Part shown: positions 40,791 to 52,224 of the stretch, piece after piece
Layout: each line of letters opens with the position of its first letter
How positions within the stretch are numbered: the first letter of the stretch is position 1
Assembly (NCBI RefSeq): GCF_038502225.1
Contig: NC_091325.1
Location: 33,304,981 to 33,368,980, forward strand
Direction of reading: 5' to 3'
DNA from: Cherax quadricarinatus
Lineage: Eukaryota; Arthropoda; Malacostraca; Decapoda; Parastacidae
DNA: 64,000 bases
The notes under the pieces: generated by a model
Seen by the model: the letters and a program-made list of their open reading frames with translations, nothing else
The model's database searches: none
Told to the model about the DNA's origin: nothing
Position numbers and translations under genes: made by a program

Positions 40791-40799
40791 ATTTAGCGA

Positions 40800-41155
40800 T
40801 CGAATAGGAGCCCTTTCATTATATCATTAACTTGTTCATCGGCCAATGACAAGAAAATCCGCCCAAGCTGTAAAGCAATGTGGTTCACCGGTGAAATGGG
40901 TTTCGTCAGACTTGTCTGGGCTGCTGGTCGCTCACGGTGCTGTGTTTGGTGCTTGCATTCTGTCTTTGACCACCTAGTTGTATGCTTGCTATTACTTTAT
41001 TTTACATATTGTAAATAATGTACATATTGTAAATACCAGCTTGTTTTTTTGATGAAGGAAATACAAGTCATATATCCTCTATTGTCTTTTGCTTATTTCA
41101 CTGTTGGTTATCGCATTACGATATGTGAGGCTATTACTATACTTATGTTTGTAAT
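40800..41155 (+). other. Possible LTR (uncertain)
   Basis: The segment ends just before TGGGGGCTCCGTCC (41,157), which looks like a primer-binding site for tRNA-Pro with one extra C. It shares GTCTTTGAC and AAATACAAGT spacing with 50,820-50,925, and the AACCAGGTGCTAAGG block just upstream also occurs at 50,639. No second LTR or pol is seen. Confidence 0.3.
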
Positions 41156-41861
41156 ATGGGGGCTCCGTCCAGAAGATGGACAGAGCCCCCATTGTCTCTG
41201 GTATCGCTATCGGTATTGCTATCGGTATTGCTTGTCATCCTTGTTGTCACTTTCGGTAATGCGTGTCAGCCTTGTTAATGTGTGTATCCTGCTTAGTTTT
41301 AAGAGAATTGCAGACTTCGTTTTGTTATAGTGAGTTAACCCACCAGGACGTGTTAGGCAACTGGTGTCTGAGTCTACCCCTACAAAATTGACTCTAGCGC
41401 TGTGCTCGTTCTATTGGCAATGAGCATCAACAAACTCCTTAGTACCGCACAGCTTCGTAAAAGTATTCACAACAAATTATAGGTTGAAGCGAGTAACTTG
41501 GCGTACCAAAATGAGGTTTCTGCTCTTACGGGCGCTGTTAATCGGCGACCTCCGTTACGGTTCCTTCGTAACATGGGAGGACTAACACCAGAGCAACCAG
41601 AGAAGCAATTTCGGGAAACAGGTGGTCAGTCGGATTTCTCTAAGGGCAAGTCAGCTTCACTGGTGCTCGAAATGTCCAGACTTAATCTAGAGACGATCAT
41701 GGGAGCAACGTGCATTCGCCAGAGAGGAGTTTAACAGAGATGGAGAAGCGGTACTTTCAGCATAATGTAGATAACACTTTTAGTGTTGAAAAATCGGTGT
41801 CCCTAGTACCTTGCTTTCTTTATTCTGAACAATTTTTCGAGGTTTTTGAAAATCAAGGTCA
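41156..41861 (+). other. Possible gag-like remnant, weak
   Basis: From ATG 41,427 the frame reads MSINKLLSTAQLRKSIHNKL, then a stop, then VEASNLAYQNEVSALTGAVN and GLTPEQPEKQFRETGGQSDF to 41,734. Placement after a primer-binding-like site suggests the start of a retrovirus-like element, but no diagnostic motif is present. A GC-rich inverted repeat lies at 41,158-41,190 (GGGGGCTC / GAGCCCCC). Confidence 0.3.
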
Positions 41862-44800
41862 TGCATTAAGGTGGCCACTGGAGCAGTGGGCAGCATTAAG
41901 ATGGCCAGTGGAGCAGTGGGCAGCATTAAGATGGCCACTGGAGCAGTGGGCAGCATTAAGGTGGGCACTGGAGAAGTGGGCAGCATTAAGGTGGCCAGTG
42001 ATGCAGTAGGCAGCATTAAGGTGGCCAAAGGAGCAGTGGGCAGCATTAAGATGTCTAGTGTAGCAGTGGGCACCATTAACGTGGCCACTGGACTAGTGGG
42101 CAGCATTTAGATGATCACTGAAGCAGTGGGCAGCATTAAGGTGGCCACTGGAGAAGTGGGCAGCATTCAGGTGGCCAGTGATGCAGTAGGCAGCATTAAG
42201 GTGGCCAAAGGAGCAGTGGGCAGCATTAAGATGTCTAGTGTAGCAGAGGGCACCATTAACGTGGCCACTGGACCAGAGGGCAGCATTTAGATGGTCACTG
42301 AAGCAGTGGGCAGCATTAAGGTGGCCACAGGAGCAGTGAGCAGCATTAAGACGGTTAGTGTAGCAGTGGGCAGCATTAAGTTGGCCAGGTTAGCAGTGGG
42401 CAGCATTAAGGTGGCCACTGATGCAGTAGGCAGCATTAAGATGGCCACTGGAGCAGTGGGCAGCATTAAGGTGGCCACTGAAGCAGTGGGTAGTATTAAG
42501 GTGGCCACTGAAGCAGTGGGCAGCATTAAGATGGCTAGTGTAGCAGGGGGCAGCATTAAGGTGGCCACTGAAGCAGTGGGCAGTATTAAGATGGCCACTG
42601 AAGCAGTGGGCAGTATTAAGATGACCAGTGTAGCAGTGAGCAGCATTAAGATGGACAGTATAGTAGTGGGCCGCATTAAGAAGGCCACTGAAGCAGTGGG
42701 CAGTATTAAGATGGACAGTGTAGCAGTGGGCAGCACTATGATGGATAGCGTAGCAGTGGGCAGCATTAAGGTGGCCACTGGAGCAGTGGGCAGGATTAAG
42801 ATGGCCAATGGAGCAGTGGGCAGCATCAAGGTGGCCACAGGAGCAGTGGGCAGCATTAAGGTGGCCACTGGAACAGTAGGCAGCATTAAGGTGGCCACTG
42901 GAACAGTAGGCAGCATTAAGGTGGCCACTGGAGCAGTGGACAGCATTAAGATGGCTAGTGTAGCAGTGGGCCGCATTGACGTGGCCACTGGAGCAGGGCG
43001 CAGGATTTAGATGGTCACTGAAGCAGTGGGCAGCATTAAAAGGGCCATTGCAGCAGTGGGAAGCATTATGGTGGCTACTGGAGCAGTGAGCAGCATTAAG
43101 GTGGCCAGGTTAGCAGTTGCAAGCATTAAGATGGCCAGTGTAGCAGTTGGCACCATTAAGGTGGCTAGAGTAGCAGTGGGCAGCATTAAGGTGGCCATTG
43201 ATGCAGTAGGCAGCATTAAGATGGCCACTGGAGCAGTGGGCAGCATTAAGGTGGCCACTGGAGCAGTGGGCAGCATTTAGGTGGCCACTGAAGCAGTGAG
43301 CAGCATTAAGATGGCTAGTGTAGCACTGGGCAGCATTAACGTGGCCATTGGAGCAGTGGGCAGCATTAAGATGGCCACTGAAGCAGTGGGCAGTATTAAG
43401 ATGGCCAGTGTAGCAGTGGGCAGCATTATGATGGCTAGTGCAGCAGTGGGCAGCATTAAGGTGGCCACTGGAGCAGTGGCAGCATTAAGATGGCCACTGG
43501 AGCAGTGGGCAGCATTAAGGTGGCCACTGGAGCAGTAGGCAGCATAAGGTGGCCACTGGAGAAGTGACCAGCATTAAGATGGCTAGCGTAGCAGTGGGCA
43601 GCATTAACGTGGCCACTGAAGCAGTGGGCAGCATTTAGATGGTCATTGAAGCAGTGGGCAGCATTAAATGCTGCCCACTGCTTCAGTGACCATCTAAATG
43701 CTGCCCCCTGCTCCAGTGGCCACGTTAATGCGGCCCACTGCTACACTAGCCATCTTAATGCTGCCCACTGCTCCAGTGGCCACCTTAATGCTGCCTACTG
43801 CTCCAGTGGCCACCTTAATGCTGCCCACTGCTCCAGTGGCCACCTTGATGCTGCCCACTGCTCCATTGGCCATCTTAATCCTGCCCACTGCTACACTGGC
43901 CATCTTAATGCTGGCCACTGCTAACCTGGCCACCTTAATGCTGCCCACTGCTACACTAGCCATCTTAATGCTGCCCACTGCTCTAGTGGCCACCTTAATG
44001 CTTCCCACTGCTGCAATGGCCCCTTTAAGGGGCCATTGCAGCAGTGGGAAGCATTATGGTGGCTACTGGAGCGGTGGGCAGCATTAAGGTGGCTAGTGTA
44101 GCAGTGGGAAGCATTAAGGTGGCCAGTGATGCAGTAGGCAGCATTAAGATGGCCACTGGAGCAGTGGGCAGCATTAAGGTGGCCACTGGAGCAGTGGGCA
44201 GCATTTAGGTGGCCACTAAAGAAGTGGGCAGCATTAAGATGGCTAGTGTAGCAGTGGGCAGCATTAACGTGGCCTTTGGAGCAGTGGGCAGCATTAAGAT
44301 GGCCACTGAAGCAGTGGGCAGTATTAAAATGGTCACTGGAGCAGTGGGCAGCATTAAGGTGGCCCGTGGAGCAGTGGGCACCATTAAGGTATCCAGTGGA
44401 GCAGTGGGCAGCATTAAGACGGCCAGTGTAGCAGTGAGAAGCATTAAGATGGGCACTGGAGCAGTGAGCACCATTAAGGTTGAAATTGGAGCAGTGGGGG
44501 CATTAAGGTGGCAACTGGAGCAGTGGGCAGCATTAAGGTGGCCATTGGAGTAGTGGGCAGCATTAAGGTGGGCACTGGAGAAGTGGGCACCATTAAGGTG
44601 GAAACAGGAGCAATGCGCAGCATTAAGGTGACCACTGCAGCAGTGGGCAGCATTAAGATGGCCACTCTAGCAGTGGGCAGCATTAAGGTGGCCACTGGAG
44701 AAGTGGGCAGCATTAAGTTGGCCAATGATGCAGTAGGCAGCATTAAGGTGGCCAAAGGAGCAGTGGGCAGCATTAAGATGGCTAGAGTACCAGTGGGCAG

Positions 44801-47281
44801 CATTAAGTTGGCCAGGTTAGCAGTGGGCAGCATTAAGGTGGCCACTGATGCAGTAGGCAGCATTAAGATGGCCACTGGAGCAGTGGGCAGCATTAAGGTG
44901 GCCACTGGAGCAGTGGGCAGCATTAAGATGGCTAGTGTAGCAGGGGGCAGCATTAAGGTGGCCACTGGAGCAGTGGGCAGCATTAAGATGGCCACTGAAG
45001 CAGTGGGCAGTATTAAGATGGCCAATGTAGCAGTGAGCAGCATTAAGATGGACAGTATACTAGTGGGCAGCATTAAGATGGAAAGTGTAGCAGTGGGCAG
45101 TATTAACACGGACAGTGTAGCAGTGGGCAGCACTATGATGGATAGCGTAGCAGTGGGCAGCATTAAGGTGGCCACTGGAGCAGTGGGCACTATTAAGATG
45201 GCCAATGGAGCAGCGGGAAGCATCAAGGTGGCCACTGGAGCAGTGGGCAGCATTCAGGTGGCCAGTGATGCAGTAGGCAGCATTAAGGTGGCCAAAGGAG
45301 CAGTGGGCAGCATTAAGATGTCTAGTGTAGCAGAGGGCACCATTAACGTGGCCACTGGACCAGTGGGCAGCATTTAGATGGTCACTGAAGCAGTGGGCAT
45401 CATTAAAGGGGCCATTGCAGCAGTGGGAAGCATTATGGTGGCTACTGGAGCAGTGGGCAGCATTAAGGTGGCCAGGTTAGCAGTTGCAAGCATTAAGATG
45501 GCCAGTGTAGCAGTTGGCACCATTAAGGTGGCTAGAGTAGCAGTGGGCAGCATTAAGGTGGCCATTGATGCAGTAGGCGGCATTAAGATGGCCACTGGAG
45601 CAGTGGGCAGCATTAAGGTGGCCATTGATGCAGTAGGCGGCATTAAGATGGCCACTGGAGCAGTGGGCAGCATTAAGGTGGCCACTGGAGCAGTGGGCAG
45701 CATTTAGGTGGCCACTGAAGCAGTGGGCAGCATCACGATGGCTAGTGTGGCAGTGGGCAGCATTAACGTAGCCATTGGAGCAGTGGGCAGCATTAAGATG
45801 GCCACTGAAGCAGTGGGCAGTATTAAGATGGCCAGTGTAGCAGTGGGCAGCATTATGATGGCTAATGTAGCAGTGGGCAGCATTAAGGTGGCCACTGGAG
45901 CAGTAGCAGCATTAAGATGGCCACTGGAGCAGTGGGCAGCATTAAGGTGGCCACTGGAGCAGTAGGCAGCATTAAGGTGGCCACTGGAGAAGTGACCAGC
46001 ATTAAGATGGCTAGCGTAGCAGTGGGCAGCATTAACGTGGCCACTGGAGCAGGGGGCAGCATTTAGAAGGTCACTGAAGCAGTGGGCAGCATTAAAGGGG
46101 CCATTGCAGCAGTGGGAAGCATTAAGGTGGCCACTAGAGCAGTGGGCAGCATTAAGATGGCTAGTGTAGCAGTGGGCAGCATTAAGGTGGCCAGGTTAGC
46201 AGTGGGCAGCATTAAGATGGCCAGTGTAGCAGTTGGCACCATTGAGGTGGCTAGTGTAGCAGTGGGCAGCACTAATGTGGCCAGTGATGCAGTAGGCAGC
46301 ATTAAGGTGGCCACTGGAGCAGTGGGCAGCATTAAGATGGCTAGTGTAGCAGTGGGCCGCATTAACGTGGCCACTGGAGCAGGGGGCAGCATTTAGATGG
46401 TCACTGAAGCAGTGGGCAGCATTAAAGGGGCCATTGCAGCAGTGGGAAGCATTATGGTGGTTAATGGAGCGGTGGGCAGCATTAAGGTGGCTAGTGTAGC
46501 AGTGGGCAGCATTAAGGTGGCCAGGTTAGCAGTTGCAAGAATTAAGATGGCCAGTGTAGCAGTTGGCACCATTAAGGTGGCTAGTGTAGCAGTGGGCAGC
46601 ATTAAGGTGGCCAGTGATGCAGTAGGCAGCATTAAGATGGCCACTGGAGCAGTGGGCAGCATTAAGGTGGCCACTGGAGCAGTGGGCAGCATGTATGTGG
46701 CCACTGAAGCAGTGGGCAGCATTAAGATGGCTTGTGTAGCAGTGAGCAGCATTAACCTGGCCATTGGAGCAGTGGGCAGCATTAAGATGGCCGCTGAAGC
46801 AATGGGCAGTATTAAGATGGGCAGTGTAGCAGTGGGCAGCATTATGATGGCTAGTACAGCAGTGGGCAGCATTAAGGTGGCCACTAGAACAGTGCCAGCA
46901 TTAAGATGGCCACTGGAGCAGTGGGCAGCATTAAGGGGGCCACTGGAGCACTGGGAAGCATTATGGTGGCCACTGGAGCAGGAGGCAGCATTAAGGTGGC
47001 CACTGGAGCAGTGACCAGCATTAAAATGGCTAGCGTAGCAGTGGGCAGCATTAACGTGGCCACTGGAGCAGGGGGCAGCATTTAGTTGGTCACTGAAGCA
47101 GTGGGCAGCATTAAGGGGGCCATTGCAGCAGTGGGAAGCATTAAGGTGGCCACTAGAGCAGTGGGCATTATTAAGATGGCCAGTGTAGCAGTGGGCAGGA
47201 TTAAGATGGCCAATGGAGCAGTGGGCAGCATCAAGGTGGCCACTGGAGCAGTGGCCAGCATTAAGGTGGCCACTGGAGCAG
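41862..47281. repeat. 30-bp minisatellite, about 5.4 kb, cut by a gap
   Basis: The unit is 30 bp: GTGGCCACTGGAGCAGTGGG followed by CAGCATTAAG, about 180 copies. Common variants are ATGGCTAGTGTAGC and GATGCAGTAGG. Longer blocks repeat as higher-order units: the order of variants at 43,011-43,540 recurs at 45,378-45,965 and again, altered, at 46,397-47,014. Open frames (AVGSIKVATG on plus) come from the unit being a multiple of three. It runs into the N gap. Confidence 0.97.
43667..44025. repeat. Inverted segment in the 30-bp minisatellite
   Basis: Twelve units are in the opposite orientation (CTGCTCCAGTGGCCACCTTA). Both borders are palindromes: CAGCATTAAATGCTG centred at 43,666 and GGCCCCTTTAAGGGGCC centred at 44,025, each extending outward for tens of bases. 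Confidence 0.95.
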
Positions 47282-47381
47282 NNNNNNNNNNNNNNNNNNN
47301 NNNNNNNNNNNNNNNNNNNNNNNNNNNNNNNNNNNNNNNNNNNNNNNNNNNNNNNNNNNNNNNNNNNNNNNNNNNNNNNNN
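47282..47381. other. Assembly gap, 100 N
   Basis: Exactly 100 N, a conventional placeholder, so the true size is unknown. It separates the minisatellite from an RT fragment that starts mid-domain. Confidence 0.99.
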
Positions 47382-47876
47382 CACCACACATTGCTCTCAG
47401 ACATGACATCTCCACTGCCTCCAGCCTTCTCCTCGCTGCAACATTCATCACCCATGCTTCACACCCATATAAGAGCGTTGGTAAAACTATACTCTCATAC
47501 ATTCCCCTCTTTGCCTCCAAGGACAAAGTTCTTTGTCTCCACAGACTCCTAAGTGCACCACTCACTCTTTTCCCCTCATCAATTCTATGATTCACCTCAT
47601 CTTTCATAGACCCATCCGCTGACACGTCCACTCCCAAATATCTGAATACATTCACCTCCTCCATACTCTCTCCCTCCAATCTGATATCCAATCTTTCATC
47701 ACCTAATCTTTTTGTTATCCTCATAACCTTACTCTTTCCTGTATTCACCTTTAATTTTCTTCTTTTGCACACCCTACCAAATTCATCCACCAATCTCTGC
47801 AACTTCTCTTCAGAATCTCCCAAGAGCACAGTGTCATCAGCAAAGAGCAGCTGTGACAACTCCCACTTTGTGTGTG
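47382..47876 (-). pseudogene. RTE-like LINE RT fragment
   Basis: On minus: KWELSQLLFADDTVLLGDSE, EFGRVCKRRKLKVNTGKSKV, MEEVNVFRYLGVDVSADGSM, RQRTLSLEAKRGMYESIVLP and TLLYGCEAWVM, ending at the gap after MSCLRAMCG. FADD is intact and no stop occurs in this piece. The YLG.DVS and YG.EAW blocks are typical of RTE-type elements. It is cut off at both ends. Confidence 0.78.
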
Positions 47877-47904
47877 ATTCTTTATCTTTTAAAAAGCCAA
47901 CGAA

Positions 47905-48245
47905 TTGATAAATGAGACACAGGGGCAATATTTGGGTATCATTATTGTGGAAACACATCGCCAGCCAGTTGCTTCTTTAGTCCAATAAAGAGAAGAACGA
48001 TGGAAGATAAGCAGGAGTTTAAGGTAATCAGTACTTTAGCCTCGAGTCGAAGTGTTTAGTCCATGAATTTTAATAGAAGTACCATGACTGATGAACTGAA
48101 CACATTGAGTCAAGGCTGAGGGACTGATTACTTAAAGCTTCTCATCTCTACTCTTCTCCGTATTGGACTAAAGAAGCCAGCAACTTGCTGGCAAAACGTT
48201 TCCAGAACAAAGCTACCTAAATATTGCACAGATGTCTCAATTATC
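47905..48245. mobile_element. Diverged hammerhead-family inverted dimer
   Basis: Left arm on minus, right arm on plus. Each arm has CTGAGGGACTGATTAC-like sequence, GTATTGGACTAAAGAAGC (where CTGATGA is now CTAAAGA), GCTGGC, CGTTTCC and TTGCACAGATGTCTCAAT. The left arm's GAAA reads GATG and the right arm's AAAA. The layout is that of the intact dimers, but the ribozyme cores are destroyed. Confidence 0.7.
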
Positions 48246-48314
48246 TACTGTTCTGTGTACCAACAAACCGTTGTGTTGCTGTGTAAGACAAGTATATTGA
48301 AAACGGTACATAAT

Positions 48315-48475
48315 ACCGACAAGTTGATGAGTTAGACGGGTATACAACAGTTGTATCTTTATTGTTGACACGTTTCGACCAGCAGTAGGCTACTGCTGCT
48401 GTATAGGAGAAACGTTTCGAAATCAAGCTACCCAACTGTTGCATATGTGTCTTGCTCATCAACTTAACGGTATTT
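48315..48475. mobile_element. Short diverged hammerhead-family inverted dimer
   Basis: Two opposed arms hold ACAACAGTTG.ATCTTTATTG and ACGTTTCG on the left, and AGAAACGTTTCG, CAACTGTTGCATATGTGTCT and CTCATCAACTTAACGGTATT on the right. The inner part is reduced to CAGCAGTAGGCTACTGCTGC, itself nearly palindromic. Confidence 0.6.
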
Positions 48476-49835
48476 TACATTAATTTCATCATAGCGAGAT
48501 TTAATCCAAGACAATCTGCAAAACTGAGCAAGCTACAGCAACTTGGTGCAGTTATCCAGACAAATCACTGATAAGAAATTTGAAATATTACCGAAGAGAG
48601 TAACAGAACTGACAGATAGAAAGGTACAGTGACCCATGTTACGAGGTGTTAACGCTAATGGCGGGAGGCACTAAATTCGGTGAGCCAGACACATCCACCT
48701 CACACATAAAAACCGAACAACACATTAACCGAACATACAACATTCATACCATCACACTAATGTCACAACTATTACTTTAAATAATGCATTAATCAAGTGG
48801 TTTGTTTGCAATAACTTCAGGTGACATTTCACTTTCTTTGTAAACAATGAATATAATAATTTTAATACTAAATCTTATTCAATAATATAAGAATAAAAGT
48901 TTATTTTATTATATACCTAATCAATGATCTATATTCAAGTAAGTAAATGACACTGGACTTGCTAATCGTTCCAAAGTTTTTCCTAATTACCGAACAATAA
49001 TACTGAAACTTTGCTGCCGATCAGATGAGTCTTCGTCGTGTAATTAGGGAAATAAATGGAAAAGTTGGAGAAAGAAAAAGGAAAAACATTTCAAGTAACC
49101 ACTTAATGATAATCCCCAGGATATACTTAAAAATATGCAACATTCGTCCTGTAATATCACCAAAATAAAACAATAACACATAACATGTATCCTCTAAATT
49201 CACCAGAGTTTGCTGAACAATAATTTGCATCTTGCTTCATCAAGCATCACACAGACACCAGAACAATAACATTCAACATCAAATAGAGAGAAAAACATTG
49301 TCATCGAACACGAGTCCTCCAACAGCACCAGAGTGACCATTAGTCCTCCAACATTTCACTAACACGTCCGCTAGTTTCTCCTCCGCCTGCCGTGCTGACT
49401 CAATAAAGGACAATCTAGTTGTATTGAGCTAATTTTCCTCATTGGATCAGCCAATCAGAGACGTTAACGAACACAGTCTGCGCCTCAGAACGCTCGACAA
49501 TTATTCCACACAACGATGAAAGATAAGTTGAGAAACAATAATGTATTTCCATCTGTTTTAGTGAGGACTGAAACTGTATTTACTAAAGTTTCTTCCAGGT
49601 TATGATTCAAGTTTATATACTACACGAGAGTCATTAAGGCAGCGTGTAACCTGTTCAACAACACTCAAAAAACTTCGATCTATAAAACAGAAATGAGAGA
49701 AAATTCGCAGTGTCTATATAGAGATACAACTCATGGTGTGCGAAAGTTTATACAGCTAATCTGAAGATAACTGCTGACCATACTACTGGCAAGTCACAGT
49801 AGTTCTACTCTCAAGAAGTCTCCCTTCTATCCCCG
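48476..49835. other. Unique sequence, no gene seen
   Basis: No domain-bearing frame. A CCAAT-type box occurs at about 49,448-49,455 (CAGCCAATCAGAG), but no TATA or start region can be tied to it. Confidence 0.5.
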
Positions 49836-50625
49836 TTGTGGAGGGGAATTTTTACACTCTACAAGGACACTGTGCTCTTCAGGATGGCTCATCGTGTTTC
49901 AATTACACCTGCAAGTTCTGTGGTGAATGATGCCTCCAAGCTTGCACTTGCTGCCGCCCTAGAAAGCAGCCTGAAGGTCAAGTTCTCCGGCATCTTGACC
50001 CTGAAGGATGCCTTCCTTGTACTTTGTAACTGCGATGAGGAGGCCGAAAAATCCTGTCTACTACTGCCATCAAGACTGAATGACTGAAGCTTTGAAATCT
50101 CCGCCTCTCCTTACTTGAAGGCGAAACGTTCTGTCTTCGCGAAACGTCTTGACAGAATCGTCATTGCCCTCTCAAATGAAGAACTTAAGTCATCCATCGA
50201 GCAACAGAACACCTGGGCTTCGGTGGAAACCATTACAAAGATACCAAACGTCTCATCTATGATCAAGATCACCTTCAAAGACATCGCCTTGGCTACCCAA
50301 GCTCTGTCTGACGGACTGGCCCCTCTCATATTATCACATTCACTCAAGCCATACTGGACCAGAACTCTTCACACACGTCTCTCATTGCCGGACCTGTTAC
50401 CCATATAATCACACCACCATGGACTACAGAATCAAGGTTAAGAAGTTCTGTTTCAATTTTGGGAATGATGGACACGACTTCAGATCCTCCACCATCACTA
50501 TGGCTCCAACATGTCTTAATTGCAAGAAGAATCATCGTACCCGTGCAGCGAAGTACCCACCCAGGAAAGAAATCATATCTGACGAACACCTCCATTTCAC
50601 AGACATGCACACTTCCATATAGGCT
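49836..50625 (+). pseudogene. LINE ORF1 (gag-like), decayed
   Basis: 49,836-50,087 gives the N-terminal part. After a frameshift, 50,115-50,408 reads KRSVFAKRLDRIVIALSNEE, SSIEQQNTWASVETITKIPN and SSMIKITFKDIALATQALSD. 50,419-50,622 reads YRIKVKKFCFNFGNDGHDFR and PTCLNCKKNHRTRAAKYPPR, the zinc-knuckle region: in the first knuckle one cysteine is F, and the last position of the second is Y. ORF1 proteins bind the element's RNA. This type accompanies Jockey-like RTs of the kind at 25.9-28.0 kb. Broken by shifts and stops. Confidence 0.72.
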
Positions 50626-51165
50626 GCCTCCCAACCAGCGAACCAGGTGCTAAGGGTTTAACTGTAAGGGTATCCATCGGTAAATCAGTACCTTGGTTCA
50701 TTAACTATTCAAAAGTGGACTTGCCATTTGCTGAGGTGACGTGGTATTACTCATGGTCAGCACTTGCCAGACTCGCATAGCCTCTGGTTAAGCACGGTTC
50801 TCTCTCTCTCTGGCTTTTGTCTTTGACTTGATTATCGTGTGGTAAACTTATATTTCAAACTCTTGTACATAGTCTACATAAGTGTACATACTATATATAC
50901 TTGGTGAAGCAAAATACAAGTTAAAGACAACGGCTGTGTTTATTTTCGCTCCAAGTCCCTATTACGACCAGGTCAACAGGCCATCATTACCTGTGTGCGT
51001 AATTACTACCACTGCTTCTACCATTTCCTCTCCCATTCACGGTATTGTTTCTTTTTATTCAATATGTGTTATAGTCTGTCAGACTGGTGACACCATTATA
51101 ATTGCCAGGTAGATGACGTTGTTACAGTATATAGGCTACTTCTTCGCACACATGTGCTGTATTCT
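50626..51165. other. Possible solo LTR or unknown repeat
   Basis: Begins with CCAACCAGCGAACCAGGTGC, shared with 40,770-40,792. Includes a (CT)n patch, GTCTTTGACTTG and AAATACAAGTTAAAGAC. The similarity to 40.8-41.05 kb is loose. No coding part. Confidence 0.3.
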
Positions 51166-51345
51166 TTTCAAGATTGATGGACGGACCACATCGACTCAAG
51201 GCTGAGGGACTGATTACCTCAAACTCCTCCTTTCTTCACCGCTCTAATTGGTATGGACTGATGAAGCCACTGTGTGGCGAAACGTTTCCTCATTAAAGAC
51301 ACCCAAGTGTTGCACATGTGTCTAATTTATTGTCATTTAACCTTG
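51166..51345 (+). mobile_element. Hammerhead-family element, single arm
   Basis: Right-arm half only: GATTGATGGACGGACCACAT, CTCAAGGCTGAGGGACTGAT, the ribozyme core and GTTGCACATGTGTCTAATTT. No opposed arm is present. Compared with the 379-bp unit it lacks the TATA part. Confidence 0.75.
51245..51298 (+). ncRNA. Hammerhead ribozyme-like, intact core
   Basis: Helix I GGA with UCC, a 2x2 internal loop, then five more pairs including two G-U. Box CUGAUGA, extra A, helix II GCCAC/GUGGC with UGU loop, box GAAA, then CGUU before the putative cleavage. All invariant core bases are present. Confidence 0.75.
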
Positions 51346-51404
51346 TCTGGCATGTGACATCATACTATAGGACGTCACAGTTGTTAATCAGACTTGTGAC
51401 TTGA

Positions 51405-52224
51405 AGTTATCATCAACACTGAGAACCAAGCCTTGGGCAGAGCCTCCCATTTATCACCAACACTGTTCCCCAAGGCTTGAACAGAGACTCCCAGTTATCA
51501 CCAACACTGGGAACCAAGGCTTGAGCAGAGCCTCCCAGTTATCATCAACACTGTTGCCCAAGGCTTGAGCAGAGCCTCCAAGTTATCATCAACACTGTTG
51601 CCCAAGGCTTGAGCAGAGCCTCCCAGTTATTATCATCATTGGGATCCACGGCTTGGGCAGAGCCTCCCGGTTATCATCAACACTGGGAACCAAGGCTTGG
51701 GCAGAGCCTCCCAGTTATCATCAACATTGAGACCCAAGGCTTAAGCAGAGCCTCCCAGTTATCATCAACTTTGAGACCCAAGGCTTGAGCAGAGCCTCCC
51801 AGCTATCATCAACTTTGAGACTCAAGGCTTGAACAGAGCCTCCCGGTTATCATTAACACTGGAAACCAAGGCTTGAGCAGAGCCTCCCAGCTATCATCAA
51901 CGTATGGACCTAAGGCTTCAGCAGAGCCTCCAGTTAACCTTTACATAGGGACCCATGGCTTGAGCAGAGCCTCCCAGCTATCATCAACATTGGGACCCAA
52001 GGCTTGAGCAGAGCCTCCCAGTTATCATCAACATAGGGACCCAAGGCTTGAGTAGAGCCTCCCAGTTATCATCAACATTGAGACCCAAGGCTTGAGCAGA
52101 GCCTCCCAGCTATCATCAACATTGGGTCCCAAGGCTTGAGGAGAGCCTCCCAGTTATCATCAACATAGGGACCTAAGGCTTGAGCACAGCCTCCCAGTTA
52201 TCATCAACATTGGGACCCAAGGCT
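51405..52224. repeat. 44-bp minisatellite
   Basis: About 18 copies of a 44-bp unit: AAGGCTTGAGCAGAGCCTCC, CAGTTATCATCAACATTGGG and ACCC. Copies differ by a few bases and one or two are shorter. Each unit holds GGCTTGAGCAGAGCC, a small imperfect hairpin. Non-coding. Confidence 0.95.

Noticed and set aside
41158..41190. Rho-independent-type terminator
   Set aside because: A GC hairpin without a T run, in eukaryotic DNA. Better read as part of a possible primer-site region.
42291..47014. Open frames with AVGSIKVATG or MLPTAPVATL repeats
   Set aside because: Products of the 30-bp minisatellite on opposite strands. They end wherever a single-base change makes TAG.
46393..47958. 521-residue minus-strand frame joining an RT to a repeat protein
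   Set aside because: It runs through the N gap and fuses an RTE-like fragment to minisatellite translation only by chance of frame.
49440..49460. Host gene promoter at the CCAAT box
   Set aside because: A single short motif with no start region or following gene.
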